Origin: XYA12-FULL-58-9 sp001798605
GTDB lineage: Bacteria; Myxococcota; XYA12-FULL-58-9
Assembly: GCA_036736205.1 (NCBI GenBank)
Contig: DAINMX010000008.1
Location: forward strand, 1-61,222
DNA: 61,222 nucleotides
Reading direction: 5' to 3'
The translations under genes and the position numbers were made by a program. Of the stretch, positions 17,919-26,627 are shown one piece after another. The notes beneath the pieces were generated by a model. The model was given only the letters and a program-made list of their open reading frames with translations. It was not told where the DNA came from and did no database searches. Numbering within the stretch: the first letter of the stretch is position 1; the number at the start of each line of letters is the position of its first letter.

Positions 17919-18635
17919 TTAGAGGGCGGATTCGCGGGAGGGGTGTGGGTCTTGAAGAAATGAGTGAGAGATCTCGATCGGCTCTCCACCCCGAACGAGG
18001 TATAGCTCATAGAGCTGGCGGTGCAGTTGCCAAGACGCGAACATGATGACGGTGATCACGGGATAATATCCCAATCCACAAGTCGCGAAGCCAAAGATCA
18101 TCATTGGGAACATTGCGGCAATCAGAAACAGCTGCGCGAGAATGATTTGCGACCACACGCGGGCCACAAACCCCTTGGCAAAGGTCCAGGAGAATGCATT
18201 CTTGAAATCCTGCAACAAGGCGGCGCGGATTGTCAGGGGAAGAATGAATACGACCATCAGCACCATGGCGAAAGAGAACAGCAAGATCGTCGCTGCGATA
18301 GGGGCGATGATTTCGGGTTCGTGCAGATCCAACAGGGGGATAGCCAGAAGTGGGGCAGCCGAGAACGCCAGCACTGGCAGCGCGAATAGGCCCACCACCA
18401 ATTGCACGAGAAACGGCCAGATCCCGCGTTTGAGATAGCGGCTGAAGTTATCGAAATCGAACACAGGGTAGGTTTCTTCGCCGTGTCGGTGTTGTGCGAC
18501 GATCACCTCGGTCAGATACCCGACGTAGACGATAGGTCCCAAAAGAGGAATGAGTGCGCAGACACTTCCGAGCAAGAGCTGCATTCCCCAATTCGGATGG
18601 GTAAAGAGGGTCTTAATGGATGCCCTGTATTGCAT
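17919..18635 (-). CDS. DUF4013-type integral membrane protein
   Basis: A 238-aa polytopic protein with about five hydrophobic segments. The opening PNWGMQLLLGSVCALIPLLG followed by PIVYVGYLTEVI matches the DUF4013 family, whose members are of unknown function and found in many bacteria and archaea. The 60-base gap to the coiled-coil gene downstream on the same strand allows co-transcription. No catalytic motif is seen. Confidence 0.75.
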   Translation of the reverse strand: MQYRASIKTLFTHPNWGMQLLLGSVCALIPLLGPIVYVGYLTEVIVAQHRHGEETYPVFDFDNFSRYLKRGIWPFLVQLVVGLFALPVLAFSAAPLLAIPLLDLHEPEIIAPIAATILLFSFAMVLMVVFILPLTIRAALLQDFKNAFSWTFAKGFVARVWSQIILAQLFLIAAMFPMMIFGFATCGLGYYPVITVIMFASWQLHRQLYELYLVRGGEPIEISHSFLQDPHPSRESAL

Positions 18636-18817
18636 AGACGAAACCTAACAGCGGCGGAGCGCGGTCGCAAACGAGTCTTGGCCGTCATGGGTCGCTACAG
18701 CGTCGTCTGAGTGGCTCGGTACCGTCACGGCGGGAACGACGGGAACGACGGGGAAACTCCTTGAATTCAACCGGGCATTTGCGATTATCGCCGTTCGAAC
18801 CCAACAAGGAGCTCGAT

Positions 18818-20785
18818 ATGAAGGTTGGAGTTATTGGCTCGGGGGCAATCGGACCCGATTTGGCATACGGTTTTGTTTCTGCCCTCTCCCACACGGCAGG
18901 CGCGAAGGTATTCCTTCACGATATCGATCGAGCCGCCCTAGATGCAGGCAAGAGGCGCATCGACGGTTACATGACGAAGGCCATGGACAAGGGCAAGCTC
19001 AAACCGAAAGTTGCCGAGGCCATCACCAGCGCCTTGGTCACGACACTGGACCTCGCGGACCTCAAGGACTGTGACTATGTTCTCGAAGCGGCGTCTGAGG
19101 ACTTGCAGGTCAAGAAATCCATTCTTGCCGAGCTGGAGGACCTGGTGCGTCCTGACTGTCTCATCGGTTTTGCCACCTCGGGAATCCCGCGCGCTCGGAT
19201 CGCGGCTGGTGCCAAGCATCCAGAGCGTTGTTACGTGAACCATCCATTCTATCCCGCCTGGCGATCGCCACCTGTGGAGGTTGTCCCATCCGGCCATCGG
19301 GAGAATGACCAACAAATGCTGAACACATTGATCGGTCTAGGTAAGGTCCCGGTGGTGACTGCGGATGTCGTTTGTTTTGCGGCAGACGATCTCTTCGCAA
19401 ATTACTGCGCAGAGGCGGGGCGAATCGTCGAGGAAGGGTTGGCAACGCCCGTGCAGGTGGATGCCATCGTCAACGATGCCATAGGCGGCGGCGGGCCTTT
19501 CAACGTCATGGACCTGACACGTGCCAATGCAATCATCGATCATTGCATGACGTTGATGCGTGATGCCGCCGGTGGTGCCAAGTGGTTGGAGACGCCCCAG
19601 ATCTTTGCCGATCGTGGCATGAAACCGTGGATTGAGAGTACCGCCGGTGCGGACGCCGCTTATGACGACGCGCTCAAAAAAAAGGTGCTCGACAGAATCC
19701 TCGGGGTGCTCTTAGCTCGTGCCTATTTCGTCGTCGACAAGGACATCTGCTCGGCTCGGGATCTCAACTGGTTGACGAAGAGTGCTCTCGGTTTCCGTCC
19801 AGGTCTGCTCGAATACGCCGAGAAGCTGGGTGCCGAACAGGTGTACGAGCTTTGCGGACGATACGCCGCACACGCAGACGGGTTTGTCATCCCCGATAGC
19901 ATCGCCCAGAAGAAGCTGCCGAGCTTCTGGCGCAACGTCACCGTCGAAGAGGAAGGTGACATCGCTGTGGTTACGGTGACACGACCTGAGGCAATGAACG
20001 CCCTCAACGCCCAAACGATTCGAGAGCTGGATGAGGCTTTTGCGGCGCTCGCAAAGAACGATTCTGTCAAAGGTATCGTCTTGACAGCCTTCAAGGGAAA
20101 CCTCGCAGGAGCGGATATCAAAGAGCTCGCGACCCTCAAGAGTGCGGAACAGGGTGAAGAGCTGTGTTTGCGTGGACAGGCGGTCACCAATAGGATCGCG
20201 GCCTCGACAAAACCCGTGGTCGCGGCAGTGGATGGTCCCGTGCTTGGCGGTGGCTGCGAGATGTCGATGGCAGCTCATGCGCGTGTGGTTGGCAAGGCGC
20301 TCATGCTTGGCCAGCCAGAGGTCAATCTCGGCATCATTCCTGGCTATGGGGGAACCCAACGGCTTCCCCGTCTCATTGGGCTCGCGCATGGCATGGACCT
20401 ATTGCAGAGCGGCCGGCCGGTGGGTGCCAAAGAAGCCTGCGAGTGGGGTTGGGCGCACGGTGATCCGGTGGGTAACATTGTCGCCGCGGCCAAAGCTTTG
20501 ATTCGTGAACACCTCGCGGGCAGGGTGAAGCTCGCGCCGGTCGATGCAAAACCAATGGACGTGCCAGACACTCTGCCCGTAGTCGATATTGGTTATCACT
20601 CGCGAGCCATCGACCTGCAGCTCTTGCGAGCTGTCCGCGATGGGCTTTCGCAGTCCTTGCCCGAAGGGCTGAAGATTGAAGCAAAGGCCTTTGCCCAGTG
20701 TACCAAGGCTGCAGATTTCGCCATTGGCATGAAGAACTTCGTCGAAAAAGGTCCACGCTCTCAAGCCGAGTTTGTCCACTCGTAG
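18818..20785 (+). CDS. 3-hydroxyacyl-CoA dehydrogenase fused to enoyl-CoA hydratase
   Basis: The start is ATG 18818, which has AAGGAG seven bases upstream and begins the Rossmann fold directly (MKVGVIGSGAIGPDLA); an upstream ATG would add 19 unrelated residues. The 655-aa product has an N-terminal NAD-binding dehydrogenase with the catalytic His in YVNHPFYPAW and a Glu in PPVEVVPSG, and a C-terminal crotonase domain from about residue 385 with NLAGADIKEL, GGGCEMSMAAHARVV and GQPEVNLGIIPGYGG, which keep both usual Glu residues. It should hydrate enoyl-CoA and oxidise the 3-hydroxyacyl-CoA in the cytoplasm (beta-oxidation). The order is dehydrogenase first, the reverse of FadB. Confidence 0.92.
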   Translation: MKVGVIGSGAIGPDLAYGFVSALSHTAGAKVFLHDIDRAALDAGKRRIDGYMTKAMDKGKLKPKVAEAITSALVTTLDLADLKDCDYVLEAASEDLQVKKSILAELEDLVRPDCLIGFATSGIPRARIAAGAKHPERCYVNHPFYPAWRSPPVEVVPSGHRENDQQMLNTLIGLGKVPVVTADVVCFAADDLFANYCAEAGRIVEEGLATPVQVDAIVNDAIGGGGPFNVMDLTRANAIIDHCMTLMRDAAGGAKWLETPQIFADRGMKPWIESTAGADAAYDDALKKKVLDRILGVLLARAYFVVDKDICSARDLNWLTKSALGFRPGLLEYAEKLGAEQVYELCGRYAAHADGFVIPDSIAQKKLPSFWRNVTVEEEGDIAVVTVTRPEAMNALNAQTIRELDEAFAALAKNDSVKGIVLTAFKGNLAGADIKELATLKSAEQGEELCLRGQAVTNRIAASTKPVVAAVDGPVLGGGCEMSMAAHARVVGKALMLGQPEVNLGIIPGYGGTQRLPRLIGLAHGMDLLQSGRPVGAKEACEWGWAHGDPVGNIVAAAKALIREHLAGRVKLAPVDAKPMDVPDTLPVVDIGYHSRAIDLQLLRAVRDGLSQSLPEGLKIEAKAFAQCTKAADFAIGMKNFVEKGPRSQAEFVHS

Positions 20786-20835
20786 GACACGCCGGTGCAG
20801 AATCGTAGTATGTCTGGGTCTCCTGGAGGTATTCT

Positions 20836-21495
20836 TTGACGCGTTCCATTGACATGGTGGTCTTCGATATCGACGGCACCTTGATCGTCCATCCCACCGG
20901 CAAGGTGGTTTGGCAGCACCTGTGTCATCGATTTGGAACGCCCATTGAGGTCAATCACGCCCGTCTCAAACAGCACGTGTCTGGAGAGCTCTCCTATGCC
21001 GATTGGGTCCGACTGGACATCGAGGATTGGCAACGCGCTGGGGCACGCAGGTCCCAGGTCGTTGATGCTCTTCGCGAGTTTCGACTGCGAGAGGGGGCTC
21101 GTGCGGCTCTTTCCGAGTTGGAGCGGCGTGGTTATCGTCTGGCTGCGGTTTCTGGGACGCTGGATATTCTCGTTGAAACGGTTTTCCCCGATCATCCCTT
21201 TGAGCGGATCTTCTCCAATCGAATCTTTTTCGACGACGATGGGGCCATCAGTGGCTGGGAGGCCACACCATTCGATTTCGATGGCAAGGCGACGGCTCTG
21301 CGGGAGCTTGCGAGCGATGGAACCGTTAGCTTGGAGCGCATGGCCTTTGTGGGTGACGACATTAACGATGTGGATGCCGCAAAGGCTGTCGGTTTTTCCG
21401 TGGCCCACCATCCGCGCTCGGAGGAGCTCGCCGCCTGTTGTGATCTGATTATTCGGGAGGGCTCCTTGGAACAGTTACTCGAGTACCTGCCGTAG
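20836..21495 (+). CDS. HAD-superfamily (IB, SerB-like) phosphatase
   Basis: TTG at 20836 is taken as start because TGGAGG lies six bases upstream; an ATG six codons later is possible. The 219-aa product has HAD motif I (VVFDIDGTLI), a motif II Ser/Thr in AAVSGTLDIL, and motif III/IV in FVGDDINDVDAAK. This fits the subfamily of phosphoserine-phosphatase-like and lipid or sugar phosphatases. The substrate is not evident. It follows the hydroxyacyl-CoA dehydrogenase gene by 50 bases on the same strand and ends 16 bases before the convergent amidohydrolase. Confidence 0.88.
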   Translation: MTRSIDMVVFDIDGTLIVHPTGKVVWQHLCHRFGTPIEVNHARLKQHVSGELSYADWVRLDIEDWQRAGARRSQVVDALREFRLREGARAALSELERRGYRLAAVSGTLDILVETVFPDHPFERIFSNRIFFDDDGAISGWEATPFDFDGKATALRELASDGTVSLERMAFVGDDINDVDAAKAVGFSVAHHPRSEELAACCDLIIREGSLEQLLEYLP

Positions 21496-21510
21496 AGGTG
21501 GCGCTCACGC

Positions 21511-23085
21511 TTATCTGGTGTAGACGAGCTCGCCGTTGACCCAAGTCATATCCGTTCGTATTTGCCACGCTTCATCGTCGAGTCTCACCTTGCCAGTCTC
21601 ATCGCGGGTGGATTGAAACGGATCGCGATCGAGTACGACAAGATCGGCTGCGGCACCGACCTGCAGGACACCGGTTGCGAAGGGAAAGTTGTTGAGCCTG
21701 CCCGGCGTGCTCGTATGGGCAGCCAGCGCCTCTTCTAGGGTCAGGGCCTGTGCATGCACGAATGCGGCCGACGTCCCAGTGGCGACACGTGTCACCGCGG
21801 CGCGAATGCCGGGCCATGGGTCGACAGTTTCAACGGGGGCATCGGAGCCAAACACCAACTCGGCACCACCTTCGAGCATCAAGCGGTAGGCGTAGCAGTA
21901 TTCGTGCAGGTTGGCTGACAAGTGTCGAAGGATGATCTCCCTGTCTGCCCAGAGGTGTGACGGCTGACCGGAGAGCACCAACCCTCTATAATCGCCCAAA
22001 CCGCTGGGAAGTAGCTGCACGTGCTCGATCCGGTGTCGTGTAGCGGCAGGCCAATCGTAGCGAGCGAGGCCGTCAACAACCAATCGAGTGGCGCGGTCAC
22101 CGATTGAGTGAAACACTCCATTGGTTTTGGCGTCGACCATTGCGCGAAGCCAGTCGTCGAGGACGACCGCGTCGAGGGCCAGAAGTCCACGGCTATTGGT
22201 TCCGAGGTACGGTATGCTCAACGCAGCGGTGAGGGAACCAAAGCTGCCATCAACAAACAGCTTGACGCCGCCGAGATCGAGCCACGGGTGGCGGTTGCCT
22301 TGCAGCAGAACGGCGTTGGCTCGAAGCTCGGCAGGCGAGGCAAAAAGAAGATTGGCAATGACCCGAATGCGCGCCTGGCTGTTTTCGAGGTGGTTGGCAA
22401 CGATTGGCAGGTCTTCGGGTGCTTCCATCGTGTGGACCCGAGTGATGCCATGGCGCCAAAGGTGTTCGATGTAGGGTGCCAGCGCAGCCGCCTTGGCCGC
22501 TTGGCTTGGCTTTGGCAACAGGAGGTTTCGCAGGGCGAAGACCTCTTCGTAAACCAGACCGGTGTATGCACCTCGTTGTTGTTCAATGGTGCATGCTGGC
22601 AATTGTGGTAACGCCAGCAGATGCGTCATACCCGCGGCGTTGAGCCAGAGGGAATGCCAATCTTTGCTCACCAAAAGGACGGGGTTCTCCGGTGCCGCGA
22701 CATCCAATGCCGCTGGGGACGGCCTCGCGTCCGCAAACAGGACCCGTCTCTCCCAACCCGAGCCGATGATCCAGTCTCCAGGTCGGGTGCATGCAGCACG
22801 GTCACGGATGAGAGCCTGCAGTTCTTCGATGCTACCACAACGGCGACAGTCGAGATTCCGATGTTCGAGGGAAGCGACGACGAGATGGAGGTGACTGTCG
22901 CAGAAGCCAGGAAAAAGTGCTCGGCCATCGAGATCGATCTTGATGGCAAATCGGGCCGGCGTTGGCAGATTCTCTTTGGGGCCGACGTAGGCGGTTGTGC
23001 TTCCATGAGTCAGTAGGACACCGTCGCCCATGCGGCCGTTCGCCATGGAATAGATGGGACCGTTGTGAAAAAGGTAAGCGGTCAC
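21511..23085 (-). CDS. YtcJ-like amidohydrolase (amidohydro_3)
   Basis: A metal-dependent amidohydrolase of about 524 aa when started at GTG 23085 (VTAYLFHNGPIYSMANG), the normal length; a longer open frame exists upstream but would overlap the divergent gene at 23216 and has no domain-like sequence. Metal and catalytic residues visible: HLH in FCDSHLHL, the lysine region GVKLFVDGSFG, His in VFHSIGDRA, His in RIEHVQLL, Asp in FGSDAPVE. Family members hydrolyse C-N bonds in varied substrates; the actual one is unknown. The start codon lacks a clear ribosome binding site, so the N-terminus is uncertain. Confidence 0.88.
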   Translation of the reverse strand: MTAYLFHNGPIYSMANGRMGDGVLLTHGSTTAYVGPKENLPTPARFAIKIDLDGRALFPGFCDSHLHLVVASLEHRNLDCRRCGSIEELQALIRDRAACTRPGDWIIGSGWERRVLFADARPSPAALDVAAPENPVLLVSKDWHSLWLNAAGMTHLLALPQLPACTIEQQRGAYTGLVYEEVFALRNLLLPKPSQAAKAAALAPYIEHLWRHGITRVHTMEAPEDLPIVANHLENSQARIRVIANLLFASPAELRANAVLLQGNRHPWLDLGGVKLFVDGSFGSLTAALSIPYLGTNSRGLLALDAVVLDDWLRAMVDAKTNGVFHSIGDRATRLVVDGLARYDWPAATRHRIEHVQLLPSGLGDYRGLVLSGQPSHLWADREIILRHLSANLHEYCYAYRLMLEGGAELVFGSDAPVETVDPWPGIRAAVTRVATGTSAAFVHAQALTLEEALAAHTSTPGRLNNFPFATGVLQVGAAADLVVLDRDPFQSTRDETGKVRLDDEAWQIRTDMTWVNGELVYTR

Positions 23086-23215
23086 GGCGGCAAGGGCCAG
23101 CAGGTTGTAGCAACATGTCTCAATGGTTGCGGTGACACCTTCGTGTGTATAGGAAGAAGTGGCGTACGAGTCCACAGCCCGAGCTGGTGGGACGAGGGAG
23201 TTAGGAGTCGAGTAG

Positions 23216-24121
23216 ATGAGCACCAAGAGTTCAGCCGATTGGGACATGCAAGTCCTGGAGAGAGAATGGCAGACTCTCATGGATGAATTGGCCGCAGCCA
23301 CGAGCCTCTCGCCCTTGAGGGTTCGAGCCCAGGCTGAGATCGAGTCCATTGTGGGCGAAACGTTTAAGGCGTGGCCCGGACTCAACGGCGATGGTCGTGT
23401 CGCAGCATGGGCAAAGCTGATGACAACAGCAACCCAGAGCAGTCAATCGATGTTGCCGTCGTGTGTGTCCTGTGGCGAATGTTGTCGGGTGTCCAGCCCG
23501 ACTCTGCATCCCGACGATTTGGATCTGGTGCGCGAGCAAAAATTGCCCTGGAACCGGTTGTACACACTGCGACGCGGTGAGGCCGCTCGGAGCGTCAGCG
23601 GTGCGGCTCCTTTTGTGCTCGACAGGGAACAAGTGAAGATTCGCGAAAACAGCGAATCCCATCATTGTGAATTCCTCACCGAGGAGCAGTGCTGCAGCGT
23701 CCACATCGATCGCCCGCTGCAATGTCGTGCACAGGCCTGTTGGGATCCCGCCCAGGCCCGTGAGCTAATAGGGCAGCCAAGGCTCACTCGCGAGGACATT
23801 TTTGGCGAGGTCCCTGCGTTGTTGGAGATCATTCGGGCCCATGAGGCTCGATGTCCATTCCCGAAGCTGCATGTCGCCTGTGAGAAAGTGGCCACAGCCC
23901 AAGGCGACGAGCAGATGGCTGCAGCAGTCAACGAGGTCGTCGAGGTGGTCGCGTTCGAAGAGGTCTTTCGCACCGAGGCCGCTCAGCGTTTGGATATTCC
24001 TGACGACGTGCTCGATCTGATCTTCGGTCGAAGCTTTGTCGAGCTCGTTCGCCTGTTTGGTTTCCGCGTCGACAAGGGCGCAGACGGTAGCCGCACTCTG
24101 GTGCCCCGCGACGCTAAGTGA
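23216..24121 (+). CDS. YkgJ-like cysteine-cluster protein
   Basis: ATG 23216. The 301-aa product has the typical cluster CVSCGECCR followed by CEFLTEEQCC and PLQCRAQAC, which matches the YkgJ / UPF0153 family, thought to bind iron or zinc; the exact function is not known. Residues 1-80 and the C-terminal 110 residues are helical and have no family I recognise, so the protein is longer than most family members (about 100-250 aa). It is divergent from the amidohydrolase, with a 130-base gap that could hold promoters for both. Confidence 0.85.
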   Translation: MSTKSSADWDMQVLEREWQTLMDELAAATSLSPLRVRAQAEIESIVGETFKAWPGLNGDGRVAAWAKLMTTATQSSQSMLPSCVSCGECCRVSSPTLHPDDLDLVREQKLPWNRLYTLRRGEAARSVSGAAPFVLDREQVKIRENSESHHCEFLTEEQCCSVHIDRPLQCRAQACWDPAQARELIGQPRLTREDIFGEVPALLEIIRAHEARCPFPKLHVACEKVATAQGDEQMAAAVNEVVEVVAFEEVFRTEAAQRLDIPDDVLDLIFGRSFVELVRLFGFRVDKGADGSRTLVPRDAK

Positions 24122-24140
24122 GTTGCTAGCCAGAAACTAA

Positions 24141-24298
24141 CCCTGTGTCGCCGTTCGCTTTGCGGTGGCAACTGGGCACGCTCGGTTCCACCTCCAAAGA
24201 CTCTCGTCTCGATTGAGTGCATCACTTCGGCGGCTTCCTTGTTCTCGGTGAATACCGCGCGCCCCGTTGCCACCGCAGGCGCTCGCTTGGGCACAGGG
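24141..24298. repeat. Long imperfect inverted repeat in the intergenic region
   Basis: CCCTGTG (24141-24147) and GCGGTGGCAAC (24162-24172) pair perfectly with GTTGCCACCGC (24266-24276) and CACAGGG (24292-24298); the bases flanking the inner arms are also largely complementary (TGGGCACGC against GCGCGCCCC), so the arms reach about 41 bases with a roughly 75-base centre. Such a structure could be a folded RNA, a terminator-like element or a small mobile repeat. The remaining part of this 443-base gap has a further small hairpin, GGGCACC-AAT-GGTGCCC (24435-24451), and no gene I can support. Confidence 0.7.
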
Positions 24299-24564
24299 TC
24301 TGTCCCGTTTCTCTCATGAACGATCCCGACGCCGCAGGCGGCCGGGGGCGCGGCTTGCCTGAAACTGACAGCTAGTCCGCGCCAGTTCGCTTGTGCCGCT
24401 CCGGTCGACCCCATTTTGGTTTTCGCTGCACGGCGGGCACCAATGGTGCCCACCTCTGCATCTCGGTCCCAAATGGAATCGGGTGTCCCAAAGTATCAAT
24501 TGCGGGGAAGCGCTGCGTGTTCGATGACAACTGAAGAGGCTTTTCCCAGTGACTTGGAGGTTCC

Positions 24565-25647
24565 ATGTTCAAGTATTTCAGTATCATCGCCTTTCTTTCC
24601 ATAGCCTGTGGGTCCCTCGGGCCGCAGGACGGGGATGCAGCACCTCCTATTGTTGAGCCTTCCTTTGATCCGGTACTTGCCGCCGAGCTGTCCACAGCGT
24701 TTGATGACGCCATCGCCGCCACCGGGGCGGTCTCCGGTGTGGCGGCCGTGTGGCGCCGGTACGGCGGCATGTGGTTGGGTTCCACCGAGGCGATTTCGCC
24801 AGTTGCACCTTTGCGGATCGGCAGTATCACCAAGCCCTTCGTGGCGGCGTGTGCGCTCCAACTCGTCGACGCTGGGAAGCTCGAGCTCGACGCGACGATC
24901 GACCGCTGGTTTCCCGCTTTGCCCAGCGCCAGTGCAATTACGGTGCGCGATCTCCTCCAACACACGTCCGGCATTGTCGACTACATGCAGGTCACCGCCT
25001 TTCGGGAGGACTTCTACGCCAATCCCCAACGCCGATGGGACGTCGCGTCTATCGAGGGGTACATCGAGAGTGAGCCGCGTCTGTTCACCCCAGGGGCGAG
25101 GTGGTCCTATTCGAATAGCGGCTATTATCTACTCGGGGCCATCTTAGAAGAGGTTAGCGGCCAATCCTTGGGGAATCTTCTACGCGAAACCATTTGGCAA
25201 CCTTTGGCGGTCACTAGCCCCGTGTACGAAATGGAGGAGACCCCAACGGAGCCGCTGGTTCCAGGTTACAGTGACTTCTTCGGGACCTGGTCCAACGTCA
25301 CCTCGGACTACGACATCTCTGTGGCCGGGCCCGCCGGTGCAGTCGCGGCCAACGCCGGTGACTTGGCAAAGGCGATCGGACAGTTGAAGGATCAGATACC
25401 GCCGGCCCTTCACGAAGCGTGGCTCGACACCGTGCCAGCCGGTGGCATTGATTACGGCCTCGGGATCATGGATGTGCCGCTCGGCAACGGTCGTCGTGCG
25501 CTGGGCCACTTTGGTGATATCTGGGGCTACCAAGCCTACGCATTCACCATACCGGAAGCTTTGACCACTGTGGTTGTCCTGCTCGGCGACGACGAGAGCG
25601 ACATCAACACTGTCTTTCTTGCGTTGCTTGATACCCTGGGGCTCTGA
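24565..25647 (+). CDS. Class C beta-lactamase-like serine hydrolase, lipoprotein
   Basis: ATG 24565 with GGAGG just upstream. The 360-aa product begins with a lipoprotein signal (FKYFSIIAFLSIAC; lipobox SIAC at residues 12-15). The serine hydrolase domain has Ser87-x-x-Lys90 in GSITKPF, the YSN motif at 182-184 (RWSYSNSGYYLLG) and a C-terminal HFGDIWGY in place of the KTG box. This fits esterase, D-aminopeptidase and DD-peptidase relatives more than true antibiotic-hydrolysing enzymes; I see nothing to settle which. It probably acts in the periplasm, attached to a membrane. It is the first gene after the inverted repeat region. Confidence 0.9.
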   Translation: MFKYFSIIAFLSIACGSLGPQDGDAAPPIVEPSFDPVLAAELSTAFDDAIAATGAVSGVAAVWRRYGGMWLGSTEAISPVAPLRIGSITKPFVAACALQLVDAGKLELDATIDRWFPALPSASAITVRDLLQHTSGIVDYMQVTAFREDFYANPQRRWDVASIEGYIESEPRLFTPGARWSYSNSGYYLLGAILEEVSGQSLGNLLRETIWQPLAVTSPVYEMEETPTEPLVPGYSDFFGTWSNVTSDYDISVAGPAGAVAANAGDLAKAIGQLKDQIPPALHEAWLDTVPAGGIDYGLGIMDVPLGNGRRALGHFGDIWGYQAYAFTIPEALTTVVVLLGDDESDINTVFLALLDTLGL

Positions 25648-25748
25648 TCGAGGGACCTCTCTCTCTCTTTGTTCGAGTCTTGGATCCTTGGCGGGAGAAG
25701 ATTTGAGGACGGACCCTGGACGGATCGAATAACGGCCGTTAGTATCGT

Positions 25749-25764
25749 GTGATGCTCGCATCAC
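25749..25764. promoter_or_regulatory. 16-base palindrome overlapping the regulator's start codon
   Basis: GTGATGC-TC-GCATCAC, seven perfect base pairs around two central bases, spans the GTG/ATG start candidates of the AraC-type gene at 25749-25752. It may be an autoregulatory operator. If translation really begins at the ATG at 25830, the palindrome would lie in the leader. Confidence 0.45.
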
Positions 25765-26627
25765 GGTTGGTCCTTCACCTCGGTTCCTCCAGAGCTGTCG
25801 TGTCGCGCCTGCTGCACCATGAGCTCTGCATGCGTTACGTCTCCATCGACGATGTGACGATCGATGAGGCGTTGGTGACGCCATTTATTGGGCGCGGGCT
25901 GCCAAGCGGTCGCTCGCGCATGACTGTGCTGCTTGCTGGCCGCGGCGAAATTCGATTCTCGGGTCGAAGCATTCCACTCGTCCCCGGCACCGTCGTTACA
26001 GTTTCGGACCTCGATCACACTACCTGCAGGTTGGAGCCGCTGAGCCGTGTCCTGGAACTCGACTGGGATCCGGGGCTCTTGGGAGACGCATGTCGTGGGG
26101 TGGAGGAGGGTAGTGTCACCAATGTCAATTCTTTGGCGGTGGCTTCGCAAGCAGTGAGTCGTGTCGGAGAACAACCATCAACTGTTGCAGCAGAGCTCCT
26201 AGCGCGATTGCGCGCGGAGGGCTTAATGGTGCGGGCTCCTCCACCAGCGGAGCTGCACGACGAACGAGCACTGAAATTCGCGACACTAAACGTCGCGATC
26301 GACACGGTTTTCTCGCTTCTGTCATCGCAGCCTATGACAATCGATCTAACTGACCAGCTCGGATTTTGCCGGCGAACCTTGACGCGGCAGATTGCTATGT
26401 ACAATGAGCACTTCAAGCAGGAGGGGCTTGGCGGGGTCGATTGGCGATCGACGTTGCACTTCTGGCGACTGTTGGCCGGCACCGTCTTAATAACCGGGCG
26501 CAATGCGCAGGTGTCGGAGGTGGCACGCGCTCTCGGCTATGCCGGGGCGGACGCGCTGTGTCACGCCTTCGAGGGCGTGGGTTTACCATCGCCCGCGATT
26601 CTGAGGACCCAGACGTTGGTCGGCTGA
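25752..26627 (+). CDS. AraC-family transcriptional regulator
   Basis: A 291-aa protein from ATG 25752; a start at ATG 25830 (MRYVSIDDVTID) is also plausible and no strong ribosome binding site decides between them. Residues 50-120 look like a cupin-type sensing domain (TVLLAGRGEIRFSGRSIPL, PGTVVTVSDL). The C-terminal 100 residues have two helix-turn-helix motifs: TIDLTDQLGFCRRTLTRQI, then AQVSEVARALGYAGADALCHAF, the pattern of the AraC DNA-binding domain. It overlaps the convergent oxidoreductase gene by 45 bases. The ligand is unknown. Confidence 0.85.
   Translation: MLASRLVLHLGSSRAVVSRLLHHELCMRYVSIDDVTIDEALVTPFIGRGLPSGRSRMTVLLAGRGEIRFSGRSIPLVPGTVVTVSDLDHTTCRLEPLSRVLELDWDPGLLGDACRGVEEGSVTNVNSLAVASQAVSRVGEQPSTVAAELLARLRAEGLMVRAPPPAELHDERALKFATLNVAIDTVFSLLSSQPMTIDLTDQLGFCRRTLTRQIAMYNEHFKQEGLGGVDWRSTLHFWRLLAGTVLITGRNAQVSEVARALGYAGADALCHAFEGVGLPSPAILRTQTLVG

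Noticed and set aside
23983..24453. A minus-strand frame containing a SRGTRVRLPSAPL-like stretch, which can be a shadow of a tRNA
   Set aside because: No cloverleaf could be drawn and no anticodon arm is present; part of the frame lies inside the YkgJ-type gene.
24372..24974. A 200-aa minus-strand frame over the start of the serine hydrolase gene
   Set aside because: It overlaps the well-supported hydrolase (SxxK motif) and has no recognisable domain.
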